Both the position numbers and the translations under genes were made by a program. Positions 29,950 to 42,380 of a DNA stretch of 64,000 bases are shown here, piece after piece. Within the stretch, counting starts at the first letter, position 1. Each line of letters starts with the position of its first letter. Under the pieces are notes generated by a model that was not told where the DNA came from, did no database searches, and saw only the letters and a list, made by a program, of their open reading frames with translations. The stretch covers positions 682,001-746,000 of the forward strand of contig NC_009714.1 in the NCBI RefSeq assembly GCF_000017585.1, in the 5' to 3' direction. The stretch comes from Campylobacter hominis ATCC BAA-381. Lineage in GTDB: Bacteria > Campylobacterota > Campylobacteria > Campylobacterales > Campylobacteraceae.

Positions 29950-30141
29950 ATGTCAAGAAGATGTGCAATTACCGGAAAGTCTGCGATGAATGGCCATAGT
30001 GTCAGCCATGCAAACAACAAAACAAAAAAGAAATTTGGCGTAAATCTACGCACAATTCGCATTAAGTTGGAGGATGGCTCTACAACAAAAATTAAAGTCG
30101 CAGCTTCAACTTTACGAACGATGAAAAAAGCGTCAAAATAA
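29950..30141 (+). CDS. rpmB: 50S ribosomal protein L28
   Basis: 63 residues with the L28 signature [19 protein letters not shown] and a basic C-terminus. RBS AAGGATTA precedes ATG 29950. An 18-bp gap to the potassium channel gene suggests co-transcription. Confidence 0.97.
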   Translation: MSRRCAITGKSAMNGHSVSHANNKTKKKFGVNLRTIRIKLEDGSTTKIKVAASTLRTMKKASK

Positions 30142-30159
30142 TTATTTGACGAGCAAAAA

Positions 30160-31290
30160 GTGTCTTTTTTAGACAAATTAAAAAAATTCTTCAACTGGTC
30201 CGGCAGTTCCAAACCGGACATAAATTTCAATTCAGAAATTTACAAACAACTTACACCTTTCAGACTTCCTCTGATTTTCATTGTCCTGATGCAATTAATA
30301 GGCACATTCGGTTATGTTTATATTGCAGATTTTTCACTTGTAGATGCATTTTATCAAGCAGGTATGACTTATACGACATTGGGTTTTACGGAAGTGGCGC
30401 CAATTCCGCCTGCCGGCCGAGTTTTTACGCTAGTGTTTGTTTTAATGGGCTTTGGTACTTTTTCATTTTGTCTTGGTGTTGTTGTGGAAGTTATAAAAAA
30501 AGGTGCTCTTTTGCATCTTATAAGGGAGACAAATATGATTTACAAAACAGCCAGATTGAAAAATCATTTTATAATTTGTTATAATAACGAATATTCGCTT
30601 GAGCTTTCGCATCAATTTCGTGAAAATCATATACCGTTTGTTATAATTGATAATGATCCGAATCTTGATAAAATAGCGGAAACAAATCATTATCCGTATT
30701 TTTTTATCGGAGAACCTCATTTGGAAACTTCGCTTTTAAAAGCACATATTTCAAGCGCAAAAGGAGTTATAACTTTAAGTCCGAATTTAGCTGATAATAT
30801 TGCTATTATTTCTCTTGTAAGACTTTATGAAAAAGAACTTGGAAGAGATAAACCTTATTATTTGATGACAAATGCGAATTGCGATGCCGATGCGCAAAAA
30901 TTAAAAAAACTTGGTGCGGATTCCGTTGTGCTTCCTTCAAAACTTACCGCTCAACGTCTAACTGCCGTAAGCGTGCGTCCGGATATGGAAAATATATTGG
31001 AGCAGTTTCTTTATAAAAAAGATTCGCCGATTGATATAGAAGAAATTTTAGTTGATGATTATTCCTGGGTCAGATTTAAAAGGCTCAAAGAAACGCATTT
31101 ACGAGAAATGGTAAATGCCGATATAGTAGGTGCAAAAGATCAAAATGGAAAATTTACACCTATGCCAAATGGAGATTTTCTTATCGGTTCAAATATGCAT
31201 TTGCTGGTAATTGGCACTGCAGAAGGTATCCGTCAGACAAAACGACTTATAAATAGCAAATACAAGCCTCAGGAGATTTATTATGTTTGA
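30160..31290 (+). CDS. Two-helix potassium channel with cytoplasmic RCK (TrkA-N) domain
   Basis: A 376-residue inner-membrane protein from GTG 30160. Two membrane helices (about 33-55 and 88-111) flank a pore loop whose filter reads TYTTLGFTE rather than the usual TVGYG. A regulator-of-K+-conductance fold follows (about 130-290) and a TrkA-C-like end. The nucleotide loop begins HFIICYNNEYSLEL and lacks the usual GxGxxG glycines, so ligand binding may differ. It overlaps argJ by 8 bp. The channel assignment is solid; ion selectivity is inference. Confidence 0.85.
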   Translation: MSFLDKLKKFFNWSGSSKPDINFNSEIYKQLTPFRLPLIFIVLMQLIGTFGYVYIADFSLVDAFYQAGMTYTTLGFTEVAPIPPAGRVFTLVFVLMGFGTFSFCLGVVVEVIKKGALLHLIRETNMIYKTARLKNHFIICYNNEYSLELSHQFRENHIPFVIIDNDPNLDKIAETNHYPYFFIGEPHLETSLLKAHISSAKGVITLSPNLADNIAIISLVRLYEKELGRDKPYYLMTNANCDADAQKLKKLGADSVVLPSKLTAQRLTAVSVRPDMENILEQFLYKKDSPIDIEEILVDDYSWVRFKRLKETHLREMVNADIVGAKDQNGKFTPMPNGDFLIGSNMHLLVIGTAEGIRQTKRLINSKYKPQEIYYV

Positions 31291-32464
31291 TATTATTCCA
31301 CTTAAAAACGGACTTGAAAATGTTGAAGGATTTTATTTTGACGGAATAAACTCCGGATTTAAGAAAAATGGAAATGATCTTGGTTTTATTCGTTCGGATA
31401 AACCGTTTTTAGTGAGTGCTATTTTTACGAGTAATAAATTTAAAGCCGCGCCGATAAGACATTTTATGCGATATGAATGCGGTTTCAAATCAAATTTTAT
31501 TCTTTTAAATTCTAAAAATGCAAATTCTATGACCGGTAAAAAAGGTATTGATGATATAGATGAAATTTTTGCAAAGCTTGGACAAAAAATCAGTTTAATA
31601 AATCCGATAATGAGTTCGACAGGAGTAATCGGTTATCGTCTAAAAAAAGATAAAATTTTAAAAGCGACTGAAAATTTTGATTTTACGGCTCGCAATTCAA
31701 ATGGAGCGGCTACTTCCATAATGACAACCGATACAATAAAAAAGGAGCTTGCTTTTCGCATTGATTTGGATAATGGCGAACATTTTAATATAGCTGCGAT
31801 TTGTAAAGGTGCCGGAATGATAAATCCTGCGCTTGCCACTATGCTTTGTTATATACTTACGGACGCTGAAATTTCGCAATCAGATGCCGATGAACTGCTT
31901 AAAAAAGCTGTCAATCAAAGCTTTAATTGCGTCAGTGTGGATGGAGATACATCTACAAATGACACTGTTATGATTTTAAGTTCTTGCACGCGTGCATATG
32001 ATAAAAACGCATTTGAGACAGCTTTAAATTTAATAACAAAAGAGCTTTCTTTACTTTTAGTAAAAGACGGCGAAGGCTCACATAAACTTGTGGCTTTTGA
32101 AGTCAGTGGTGCGGCAAATATTAATGAAGCTGAAAAAGCGGCTAAAGCTTTGGCAAATTCGCCTTTGGTAAAAACTGCGATTTTCGGCGAAGATCCCAAC
32201 TGGGGAAGAATCGCTTCAACAATCGGCGCAAGCGGCGTGATTTGCGATGAAGAAAAACTTGTTATAAAATATGATGATGTGATTGTTTATGATATAAATC
32301 ACCCCGAACTTGACGATGAACGAGAAGAAAAAGCTCATAAAATCATGCAAAAAGATGAGTTTAAAATTTCATGCGATTTAAGTATCGGAAATGCTTGTTT
32401 TACAGCTTACGGTTGCGATTTGAGTTATGATTATGTAAAAATCAACGCGGATTACCGCTCGTAG
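31283..32464 (+). CDS. argJ: Bifunctional ornithine acetyltransferase / N-acetylglutamate synthase ArgJ
   Basis: Recycles acetyl groups in arginine synthesis. 393 residues. The self-cleavage and nucleophile region GAGMINPALATML (Thr before Met-Leu) is intact, with the upstream MTTDTIKK segment and downstream FGEDPNWGRI. Start ATG 31283 overlaps the end of the channel gene. It terminates with the usual C-terminal DYRS. Confidence 0.95.
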   Translation: MFDIIPLKNGLENVEGFYFDGINSGFKKNGNDLGFIRSDKPFLVSAIFTSNKFKAAPIRHFMRYECGFKSNFILLNSKNANSMTGKKGIDDIDEIFAKLGQKISLINPIMSSTGVIGYRLKKDKILKATENFDFTARNSNGAATSIMTTDTIKKELAFRIDLDNGEHFNIAAICKGAGMINPALATMLCYILTDAEISQSDADELLKKAVNQSFNCVSVDGDTSTNDTVMILSSCTRAYDKNAFETALNLITKELSLLLVKDGEGSHKLVAFEVSGAANINEAEKAAKALANSPLVKTAIFGEDPNWGRIASTIGASGVICDEEKLVIKYDDVIVYDINHPELDDEREEKAHKIMQKDEFKISCDLSIGNACFTAYGCDLSYDYVKINADYRS

Positions 32465-32889
32465 TGATCGGAATATAAAATTTTAATGATTTTTAAAATT
32501 GGATATTAAATTTTTCGTGCTTTATTTTTAAAATTTTAAAACGCTTTTTTATTATTTATAAATCGTAAAAATTTTTAATTTTATAGAATATAAATAAGAA
32601 AATTTTAAGTTGCAAATCAGCTCTAATATGGCTTAATTAATTAAATTTTCATTTGTAGATTTAGATAATTGTCAAATTAAAGCTTTAAAATCGAATTTTT
32701 AAGTGTAAGAAGATAAAAAATTTTTTTAGCATATTTTGTTTCTACATTATTTTTTGCACTAAACAGTTTAAATCTAATCATTTGAAATCTTTTAAAATTT
32801 CTTCGTAAATTTTATAGAATACAATTTATTATAGTCTGTATGAAAAAGTATTTTTTTTACTGAAATAAATTTTTATTATACGTAAAATC
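32465..32889. other. AT-rich intergenic region
   Basis: About 425 bp between convergent argJ and the carbonic-anhydrase-like gene. No gene, repeat or RNA was recognised. Confidence 0.5.
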
Positions 32890-33426
32890 TTATTTATATG
32901 TATCTTTAAATTTCACATAATTTTTTGCAGAAAGCGTTATAGTGTTTATTTCATCATTTGTAAGTTTTCGCACAAATTTCGCAGGCGAGCCGATTATTAG
33001 CGAATTCGGCGGGAATTTTTTACCTTTTGTGATTAAACTTCCTGCGCCCACGATGGAATTTTTACCTATAACCGCACCGTCCATTATTATTGCGCCCATA
33101 CCGATTAAACAGTTTGAGCCGATGTGACAAGCATGAATTATTGCACTGTGCCCGATTGTGACATTTTTTTCTATAATGCATGGATATCCGGTATCGGTTA
33201 TTTTACCGGTTTCGTCAATTTCACGATGCCAAACATGTAAGCAGGCAAGATCTTGAATATTTGAGTTTTCACCGATTTTTATAAAATTCACATCTCCCCT
33301 GATTACTGCGCCAAACCAGACGCTTGCATTTCTTGCAATTTCAACTTCGCCGATTATTGTCGCATTTTGCGCTATAAATGCACTTTTATCTATTTTTGGG
33401 TGTCTGTTTTCAAAATCTGAAATCAT
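32890..33426 (-). CDS. Gamma-carbonic anhydrase family protein (left-handed beta helix)
   Basis: 178 residues of hexapeptide repeats (for example VEIARNASVWFGAVIRGD, then IGENSNIQDLACLHV). His residues at CLHVWH, IGHSAIIHACHIG match the zinc positions of gamma-carbonic anhydrases/YrdA. Enzyme activity is not certain because many relatives are inactive carbonic anhydrases. RBS AAGGAG precedes ATG 33426. It is divergent from the phosphoethanolamine transferase. Confidence 0.88.
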   Translation of the reverse strand: MISDFENRHPKIDKSAFIAQNATIIGEVEIARNASVWFGAVIRGDVNFIKIGENSNIQDLACLHVWHREIDETGKITDTGYPCIIEKNVTIGHSAIIHACHIGSNCLIGMGAIIMDGAVIGKNSIVGAGSLITKGKKFPPNSLIIGSPAKFVRKLTNDEINTITLSAKNYVKFKDTYK

Positions 33427-33489
33427 TTTTTACTCCTTAAAACTAAGAATATTACACAAAATTTGCTTTACATAAAAGTAAATTTTAAT

Positions 33490-33514
33490 TATAATAAAGA
33501 TTTTTAAAAAAGGA
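33490..33514 (+). promoter_or_regulatory. Promoter -10 and RBS of the phosphoethanolamine transferase
   Basis: TATAAT at 33490-33495 and AGGA at 33511-33514. The RBS supports the ATG at 33520 rather than the TTG one codon earlier. Confidence 0.55.
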
Positions 33515-33519
33515 AGTTG

Positions 33520-35202
33520 ATGAATAAATTCGTAATTTTTATATTTTTTGTGCTGATATTTTTTATTTTATCTCCAAAAATAAGCATGGAATATCTTATT
33601 CACAGTTTAAAATATTGCGCGTTTTCAGCTTTAATTTTACTTTTTGCAAGCAAGCTTTTTAAGAATAAAATTAGCTATTTTATAGCAGTTCTATCACTTT
33701 TTATATTACTTTTCATTCCGTATTTTTTTACATTTTTTGATGCTGTTTTTAAGACAAAACAGTTTTATAATACGCAATTTTCAGTTCTTTGTGTGGCTCT
33801 TGTTTTGACATTAGCAGGCTCAAAATCTAAAATTTCAGCTGTTTTTATTGTTATTTTAAGTGCGGTTTTGCCCTTAATTTATCTCGGGTATTTTTCTTTT
33901 GCTTTAAAACCTTTCAATCAGCCGGCTTTGTTTGCGATGCTTGAAACAAATAAAAATGAAGCATTCGAGTATTTTATGGATAATAAAAATATTTGGACGT
34001 ATGTATCTGTTGTTTTTGTTTTAATGGTTTCATTTTTATTTGTAAAATTTTGCAAAAAAGCGGAATTTTCATTTAAAAACGGAAAAATTCTTACTGTTTT
34101 TATTTTAATAATTGCTGTTTTTAATAGTTATAAAGAGTGTTGGTTGCTTAAAGAGCCTTTTTTTATCGATGAGATAAAAGCACAAATTCGTATGCAGGAA
34201 AATTATGCAAAAAACGCACAAAAAAGAATGGACTTGTTAAAAGACTCTGTATCATCAAACGATGATGGAGTTTTTGTGCTTGTTATTGGAGAGAGCGAAA
34301 ATAAAAATTTTATGAGTGTATATGGGTATCAAAAGCCGACTACTCCTTATTTAAATAGGTTAAAAAATAGTAAAAACGCTATATTTTTTAGTGAGGCTCA
34401 CTCAAATTATACTCATACTGTCCCTGTTTTAATTTATGCATTGAGCGCTAAAAATCAATATGAAAATATGGATGAAGATCTGGCGCCTACTTTAATTGAA
34501 ACAGCTAAAGCTGCCGGATTTAGCGTATATTGGCTTTCAAATCAGGTAAAATTCGGCGCTTTCGGTGAAAATGTATCAAAAATTTCAATTCCTGCAGATG
34601 AAAAAATTTTTACCAGCGACTTTGACGATAAAGAAAAATTTGATGAATCCTTATTAGAACCGTTAAAATCGTTAAATTTAGCTAAAAAATCTTTAATAAT
34701 CGTACATTTGCTCGGTTCACACAGTACTTATAAAAGACGTTATCCTAAAAATTATGAAAAATTCGGCACAAGTCGTCTTGAAGCATATGAAAACTCAATT
34801 TTTTATAATGATGAAATTTTAAGACGTATAATAGAAATTTCTAAAAATTTTAAAAACTTCAAAGCGCTTGTTTATATGAGCGATCACGGCGAAAATCCTG
34901 TAAAAGCTTCGCACGATGCTGTAAATTTTGTTTATGGAATGTGTCAAATTCCGTTTTTTATATATTTTAATGACAGCTTGCAAAATAGTGATATTTACGC
35001 ACGTTTAAATAAAAACAAAGATGAATTTTTTACAAACGATCTGCTTTACAATGTAATGTTGTCTTTGATGAGTATAAAAACTCATATAAACACTAAGACA
35101 AACGATATTTCAAGTGAGTTTTACGATAATAACAAAAGTAGATTTTTAACGCTTCATGGTAAAATTAAAATTTTGGATGCTAAAAAAATGGATAAAAAAT
35201 AA
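33520..35202 (+). CDS. Phosphoethanolamine transferase, sulfatase-fold (EptC/CptA-like)
   Basis: 560 residues. Five N-terminal membrane helices (to about 205) are followed by a periplasmic catalytic domain. Catalytic elements are FVLVIGESENKNFMSVYGY (metal-binding Glu), the nucleophile Thr in NYTHTVPVL, VHLLGSHSTY, and YMSDHGENP with later His. It moves phosphoethanolamine from phosphatidylethanolamine to lipid A, LPS core heptose or, in C. jejuni EptC, also the flagellar rod. The target here is unknown. It is convergent with the symporter gene through a shared terminator. Confidence 0.87.
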   Translation: MNKFVIFIFFVLIFFILSPKISMEYLIHSLKYCAFSALILLFASKLFKNKISYFIAVLSLFILLFIPYFFTFFDAVFKTKQFYNTQFSVLCVALVLTLAGSKSKISAVFIVILSAVLPLIYLGYFSFALKPFNQPALFAMLETNKNEAFEYFMDNKNIWTYVSVVFVLMVSFLFVKFCKKAEFSFKNGKILTVFILIIAVFNSYKECWLLKEPFFIDEIKAQIRMQENYAKNAQKRMDLLKDSVSSNDDGVFVLVIGESENKNFMSVYGYQKPTTPYLNRLKNSKNAIFFSEAHSNYTHTVPVLIYALSAKNQYENMDEDLAPTLIETAKAAGFSVYWLSNQVKFGAFGENVSKISIPADEKIFTSDFDDKEKFDESLLEPLKSLNLAKKSLIIVHLLGSHSTYKRRYPKNYEKFGTSRLEAYENSIFYNDEILRRIIEISKNFKNFKALVYMSDHGENPVKASHDAVNFVYGMCQIPFFIYFNDSLQNSDIYARLNKNKDEFFTNDLLYNVMLSLMSIKTHINTKTNDISSEFYDNNKSRFLTLHGKIKILDAKKMDKK

Positions 35203-35207
35203 AATTT

Positions 35208-35242
35208 AATTTATTGTTGTGATTTTCTCACAACAATAAATT
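35208..35242. terminator. Bidirectional terminator between convergent genes
   Basis: 15-bp arms at 35208-35222 and 35228-35242 around the loop TTTTC, with T-rich sides. It overlaps the last base of the symporter stop codon. Confidence 0.85.
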
Positions 35243-36606
35243 TATATAATTCCATACAAAAATATGATTGCAATTACAATCGGCAAGAAAAATTTAACGT
35301 AATAAAACCAGAATTTTGCCAACGATTTATTATTTAAACTTCCATTATTTGTTATTTCATCTATCGCTTCATTTTTTAATACAAAACCTACATAAATGCA
35401 TGAAAATAGCGCCGTTAGGACGAAAAATATATTTGCGCTTACAAAATCGAATGCATCAAAAACACTTTTTCCTAAAATACTTACATCAGAAAGAGCGTTA
35501 CTGCTTAAAATACAAGGGATATTTCCTAAAATAAAAATTGAAATGAGCGTTAAATTTGTGGCGCCGACATGCGAAATTTTAAAATTTTCCTCTATGTAAT
35601 TTATTATAACCTGATAAATCGTAATTGAAGTTGTGATTGCAGCTATAAGTAAAATAGCAAAAAATGCAATTGCCACAAAATTTCCGAAAGGTATATTTGA
35701 AAATGCTATCGGTAGGCTTTTAAAAACCAGTGATGGACCGCTGCTCGGTTCAATTCCGGCACTAAAAAGAGTTGGGAAAATCATAAAACCGGCTAAAACC
35801 GCTATAACTGTATTTAAAACAACTGTAATAGTAGCAGTTTGGACTAATTTTTCACTTTTATCCAAAAAACTTGAAAGTGTAATCATTACGCCAAAACCAA
35901 GAGAAAGTGCGAAAAAGACTTGTCCGAGAACGTCAATTAAAAGTTTTGGAGTGATTTTGCTAAAATCCACGCTAAGATAAAATTTTATTCCTTCGGCTGC
36001 GCCGTCCAGTGTCAAGTTACTGATGATTACCGCTAAAAAACATAAAAAAAGTGCAGGCATTAAAAATTTAACGAATTTTTCTATTCCGTCAATTATTCCT
36101 TTTTTTAGGATATACCAATTAATAAGAACAAAAAGCGCCGTATAAAATCCGACCGTTAAAGCATTTTGTTCAATATGACTTTTATAAAAATTGCTTGTGT
36201 AGGCAGCTTCGGTTATTTTAGATGATAAATCAAAATTTCCTGTTATTATATTTGAAATATATGTCATTACCCAGCCGCCAAGAACCATATAATAAGCCAA
36301 AATTCCAAATGAGCCGACAAGACCCATATATCCTACGATTTTCCATTTTTTTGAAATTTTCGTGCCGTCTTTTTTAGGATGTATAAACGCATCTACCGAA
36401 TTTTTGAGCGCCCGTCTACCGATTACGTTTTCTACCAGAATCATCGGAATTCCAAGTATAATCATTGCTATGCAAAATACCAAAACATAAGCTCCGCCGC
36501 CATTTTCTCCGACTAAATACGGAAAACGCCATGTGCAGCCGAAACCTATGGTTGCACCGGCAACTGTAAGTATATAAGTTAATTTATTTGTCCAAGTTTG
36601 TCTCAC
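35242..36606 (-). CDS. Sodium-dependent transporter, SNF family (NSS/LeuT-like)
   Basis: A 454-residue inner-membrane symporter with about 11-12 helices. The N-terminal signature GATIGFGCTWRFPYLVGENGG (split around the unwound TM1) and PMILVENVIGRR are diagnostic. It probably imports an amino acid with Na+; the substrate is unknown. The start MRQTWTNKL at 36606 is the usual N-terminus for this bacterial subgroup. Confidence 0.93.
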   Translation of the reverse strand: MRQTWTNKLTYILTVAGATIGFGCTWRFPYLVGENGGGAYVLVFCIAMIILGIPMILVENVIGRRALKNSVDAFIHPKKDGTKISKKWKIVGYMGLVGSFGILAYYMVLGGWVMTYISNIITGNFDLSSKITEAAYTSNFYKSHIEQNALTVGFYTALFVLINWYILKKGIIDGIEKFVKFLMPALFLCFLAVIISNLTLDGAAEGIKFYLSVDFSKITPKLLIDVLGQVFFALSLGFGVMITLSSFLDKSEKLVQTATITVVLNTVIAVLAGFMIFPTLFSAGIEPSSGPSLVFKSLPIAFSNIPFGNFVAIAFFAILLIAAITTSITIYQVIINYIEENFKISHVGATNLTLISIFILGNIPCILSSNALSDVSILGKSVFDAFDFVSANIFFVLTALFSCIYVGFVLKNEAIDEITNNGSLNNKSLAKFWFYYVKFFLPIVIAIIFLYGII

Positions 36607-36753
36607 TTTTCAAATCCTTATTTTTTTATAATTTATTTTTAAATTTAAAATTTTGTCACTGCAAGCTTACAGAAAATTAGGATTTATAACGTTTAGTGTA
36701 TTTTTCTATTTTATGCTTTACTGTGGCGGTAATTTTTCAAGCTTTTTAAAATT

Positions 36754-37641
36754 TCAAAGTTTAGAGGTCTGTTCTTTTTTTAATTTCTCCAAAAATTCTT
36801 CTATATTGTATTTTTGGCGATACGTTTCGCTCATTAGATGAACGATAATATCTCCAAAATCAATTACACTCCATTCATCGCTGCTTTCTATGCCTAAAAA
36901 CTTTTCGTTAAACGGTTTTAATTCTGTTTTAAGCTCCTCAATCAGTGTTTCTCCATGCTTTGCGGCAAGCGTTGTAGCGATAACAACAAATTTCGCTATA
37001 TAATCGCGATTGCTCATATCGATTATTTCGACATTTTCAGCTTTTTTATCTTCTAAAATTTTGGCGATTCTTTCGGCTCTTTCCACCATTATTTTTCCTT
37101 TATAAAATTTAATAACTTCTGATTTTATCTTTTCCGGTATATTTTCAAATTTTCCGGCTCTTATAAGCGAAGATGAAATATTATCATTTATATTGATTTT
37201 TTGCAAGTGTTTTGACACTTTTTTGTCATTTCGTGTAGCAACTATAAATTCCGTTAAATTTTGAAGTTCTTCGTAATTTTGCCATTTTTTCAAATCTTTT
37301 AAATTATCAGCGCCTATTATAAGATAAAATTTTTTGATTTTTGGAAATTTTGATTTTAGAAATTTAACGCTTTCTATCGTGGCTATCGGCCTTCCATGTA
37401 AAACTTCAAAATCACAAATTTCGGTTTTCGGCAAATCTTGCCATAAAATTTTACACCATTTCAGGCGCAAAACAGGCGGAGCTGAAAAATCTTTTTTAAA
37501 AGGATTGATAAATGTCGGCATAATAATAAGCAAATCTATATTTAAGTTTCGCAAAATTTCATGAACAATTTTATCATGCGCGCTATGGGGCGGATCAAAA
37601 CTTCCGCCAAAAAGTGCAATTTTTGAAATTTCTTTTTTCAT
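36754..37641 (-). CDS. nadD: Fused nicotinate-nucleotide adenylyltransferase and ribosomal silencing factor
   Basis: 295 residues with two joined domains. Residues 1-184 are NadD (FGGSFDPPHSAH nucleotide motif, IIGADNL, SSSLIRAG). It adenylates nicotinate mononucleotide in NAD synthesis. Residues 185-295 are RsfS (ERAERIAKILEDKKAENVEI start, WSVIDFGDIIVHLM), which binds L14 and blocks subunit joining. Elsewhere these are separate adjacent genes. Here NadD has no stop codon. An ATG at 37089 with AAAGGA about 7 bp upstream exactly marks the old rsfS start and could still give a separate RsfS. It is divergent from gapA. Confidence 0.9.
   Translation of the reverse strand: MKKEISKIALFGGSFDPPHSAHDKIVHEILRNLNIDLLIIMPTFINPFKKDFSAPPVLRLKWCKILWQDLPKTEICDFEVLHGRPIATIESVKFLKSKFPKIKKFYLIIGADNLKDLKKWQNYEELQNLTEFIVATRNDKKVSKHLQKININDNISSSLIRAGKFENIPEKIKSEVIKFYKGKIMVERAERIAKILEDKKAENVEIIDMSNRDYIAKFVVIATTLAAKHGETLIEELKTELKPFNEKFLGIESSDEWSVIDFGDIIVHLMSETYRQKYNIEEFLEKLKKEQTSKL
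37087..37104 (-). promoter_or_regulatory. rsfS: Internal RBS and start for a separate RsfS
   Basis: AAAGGA followed by ATAATG inside the fused frame gives an in-frame internal start (M185), at the usual beginning of RsfS proteins. Confidence 0.55.
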
Positions 37642-37706
37642 TTAACGATTTTTAACCCAAAATTTAGTAAAATTGGCATTATTATATCCAAAATTAAAGG
37701 AAAGCT

Positions 37707-38702
37707 ATGATTAAAATTGCAATTAACGGATTTGGTAGAATAGGCAGATGCGCAGCCAGAATCGCATTAAACAGAGATGATGTCGAACTTATAGCGATAA
37801 ATGACACGGCAAAAAGGGATCTTACAAGATATCTGCTTCAATACGATACGGTTCATGGCGAATTCGGTAAAAAAGTAGAAGTTATAAATGACGATTATAT
37901 CAGCGTTGATGGCAAAAAAATAAGAGTTTTCAGCACAAGAGAACCCGGTGAACTTAAATTTGCAGATCTCGGTGCTGAGGTTGTGCTTGAGTGTACAGGC
38001 GCTTTTCTCACTACTGAAAAATCGCAAGTTTATATAAATAACGGCATAAAAAAAGTAGTAATGAGTGCGCCGGCTAAAGATGATACGCCAACTTTCGTAA
38101 TGGGCGTAAATGAAAAAACTTACGCAGGTCAAGATATTATATCAAATGCAAGCTGTACAACAAACTGTTTGGGGCCTGTGGCAAAAATACTTGATGACGA
38201 ACTTGGAATTGAAAAAGGATTGATGACAACAATTCACGCTTATACGCACGGACAAAGTCTGGTTGATGTAAAAGGACGAGATTTTAGAAGAAGTAGGGCG
38301 GCTGCTTGCAATATTATTCCAACAAGCACCGGTGCTGCAAAAGCTATAAATTTGGTGCTTCCGCAACTTAAAGGCAAAATGCATGGACAAAGCGTTAGGG
38401 TGCCAGTTCCGAATGTTTCTATGGTTGATTTGAATGTGCTTACAAAAAAAGAAACTACAAAAGATGAGCTTAACGAAATTTTCAGAACATATCAAAACGG
38501 TGATATGAAAGGTATTTTGTTTGTTGATGATGATGAAAGAGTTTCAAGTGATTTTTGCACGAATCCTTATTCAAGTATCGTAGCAGGTGATCTTACACAA
38601 GTAATTTGCGGCAATATGATAAAAGTTATGAGCTGGTATGATAATGAATGGGGATATTCTAACCGTCTAATCGACCTTGCTGTTTATGCGATGAAACATT
38701 AA
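37707..38702 (+). CDS. gapA: Glyceraldehyde-3-phosphate dehydrogenase
   Basis: 331 residues. NAD loop INGFGRIGRCAAR is at 5-17, the catalytic Cys is in SNASCTTNCLGP, and the C-terminal SWYDNEWGYSNR is present. It interconverts glyceraldehyde 3-phosphate and 1,3-bisphosphoglycerate. It heads the run gapA-pgk-tpiA-fabI with gaps or overlaps of 15, -1 and -4 bp. RBS AAAGGAAAG. The cluster order, next to nadD/rsfS, matches other Campylobacter genomes as I recall them. Confidence 0.97.
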   Translation: MIKIAINGFGRIGRCAARIALNRDDVELIAINDTAKRDLTRYLLQYDTVHGEFGKKVEVINDDYISVDGKKIRVFSTREPGELKFADLGAEVVLECTGAFLTTEKSQVYINNGIKKVVMSAPAKDDTPTFVMGVNEKTYAGQDIISNASCTTNCLGPVAKILDDELGIEKGLMTTIHAYTHGQSLVDVKGRDFRRSRAAACNIIPTSTGAAKAINLVLPQLKGKMHGQSVRVPVPNVSMVDLNVLTKKETTKDELNEIFRTYQNGDMKGILFVDDDERVSSDFCTNPYSSIVAGDLTQVICGNMIKVMSWYDNEWGYSNRLIDLAVYAMKH

Positions 38703-38717
38703 AAAAAAAGGACTGAA

Positions 38718-39934
38718 ATGGGCGAAATTTTATCCGTAAAAGATATAAAATTTAAAAAAGGCGAGAAAGTTTTTATAAGGTGTGATTTTAATGTTCCGAT
38801 GGATGAGTTTTTAAATATCACGGACGATAGACGAATAAGAGCTGCCATTCCTACTATAAGATACTGTTTGGATGAGGGCTGCAGCGTAATTTTAGCAAGC
38901 CATTTAGGACGTCCTAAAAATGGTTATGAAGCAAAATTTTCACTTGAACCTGTAGCAAAAAGATTAGCCAGAAGAATGAATCGTGAGATAAAATTTGTAA
39001 ATGACGTAATAGGTAAAGAAGCGGTTGAAGCTGTAAAGAATTTGAAAGAAAACGAAGTTTTGCTTTTAGATAACTTGCGTTTTGAAAAGGGCGAGACGAA
39101 AAACGATCCGGAATTCGCTCAAAAACTTGCAAGTTATGCAAATTACTATATAAATGACGCTTTCGGCGTTTGTCATAGAGCTCATGCTTCGGTTGAAGCG
39201 ATTACTAAATTTTACGATAACAAACACAAGGCTGCCGGATTTTTACTTATAAAAGAGGTAAATTTCGCAGCCAATCTTACAAAGCGTCCTGTTCGACCAT
39301 TTGTGGCGGTAGCTGGCGGAAGTAAAGTAAGCGGTAAGCTTCAAGCTCTTAAAAATCTACTTCCAAAAGTCGATAAACTCATAATCGGAGGCGGTATGGC
39401 TTTTACATTTCTTAAAGCTATAGGTTATGAAATAGGAAATTCTTTGCTTGAAGAAGATTTGGTTGAAGAGGCGTTAAATATTTTGCGCGAAGGAAAAAGA
39501 CTCGGTGTAAAAATTTATATTCCTGTCGATGCAATCGTGGCGCCTGCTATATCACAGGATTCGGTTATGAAAAATGTTACCGTTCAAGAAATTCCGGCAG
39601 GTTGGATGGGACTTGATATAGGACCTGCCACAATTGCGCTTTTTAGAGAAGCTTTATCAGATGCGCAAACCATTTGGTGGAACGGACCGATGGGTGTTTT
39701 CGAAATTGATAAATTTGCACGCGGAAGTCTTAGAATGAGCCATGCAATCGCTGAAAGTAACGCGACTACAGTTGTAGGTGGAGGCGATACGGCAGATGTA
39801 GTAGAAAGAGCCGGAAACAGCGATGAAATGACATTTATCTCAACCGGAGGCGGCGCAAGTTTGGAACTTATTGAAGGAAAAGAACTTCCTGGAGTTAGGG
39901 TTTTAACGATAAAAAACGATGAAATGGAGTGTTA

Positions 39935-39935
<1 letters not shown>
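38718..39935 (+). CDS. pgk: Phosphoglycerate kinase
   Basis: 405 residues. The substrate loops [16 protein letters not shown] and [13 protein letters not shown] are present, along with nucleotide loops NGPMGVFE and VVGGGDTA. It makes ATP from 1,3-bisphosphoglycerate. RBS AAAAGGACTG precedes ATG 38718. Its stop codon overlaps the tpiA start. Confidence 0.97.
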
Positions 39936-42366
<2,431 letters not shown>

Positions 42367-42380
<14 letters not shown>

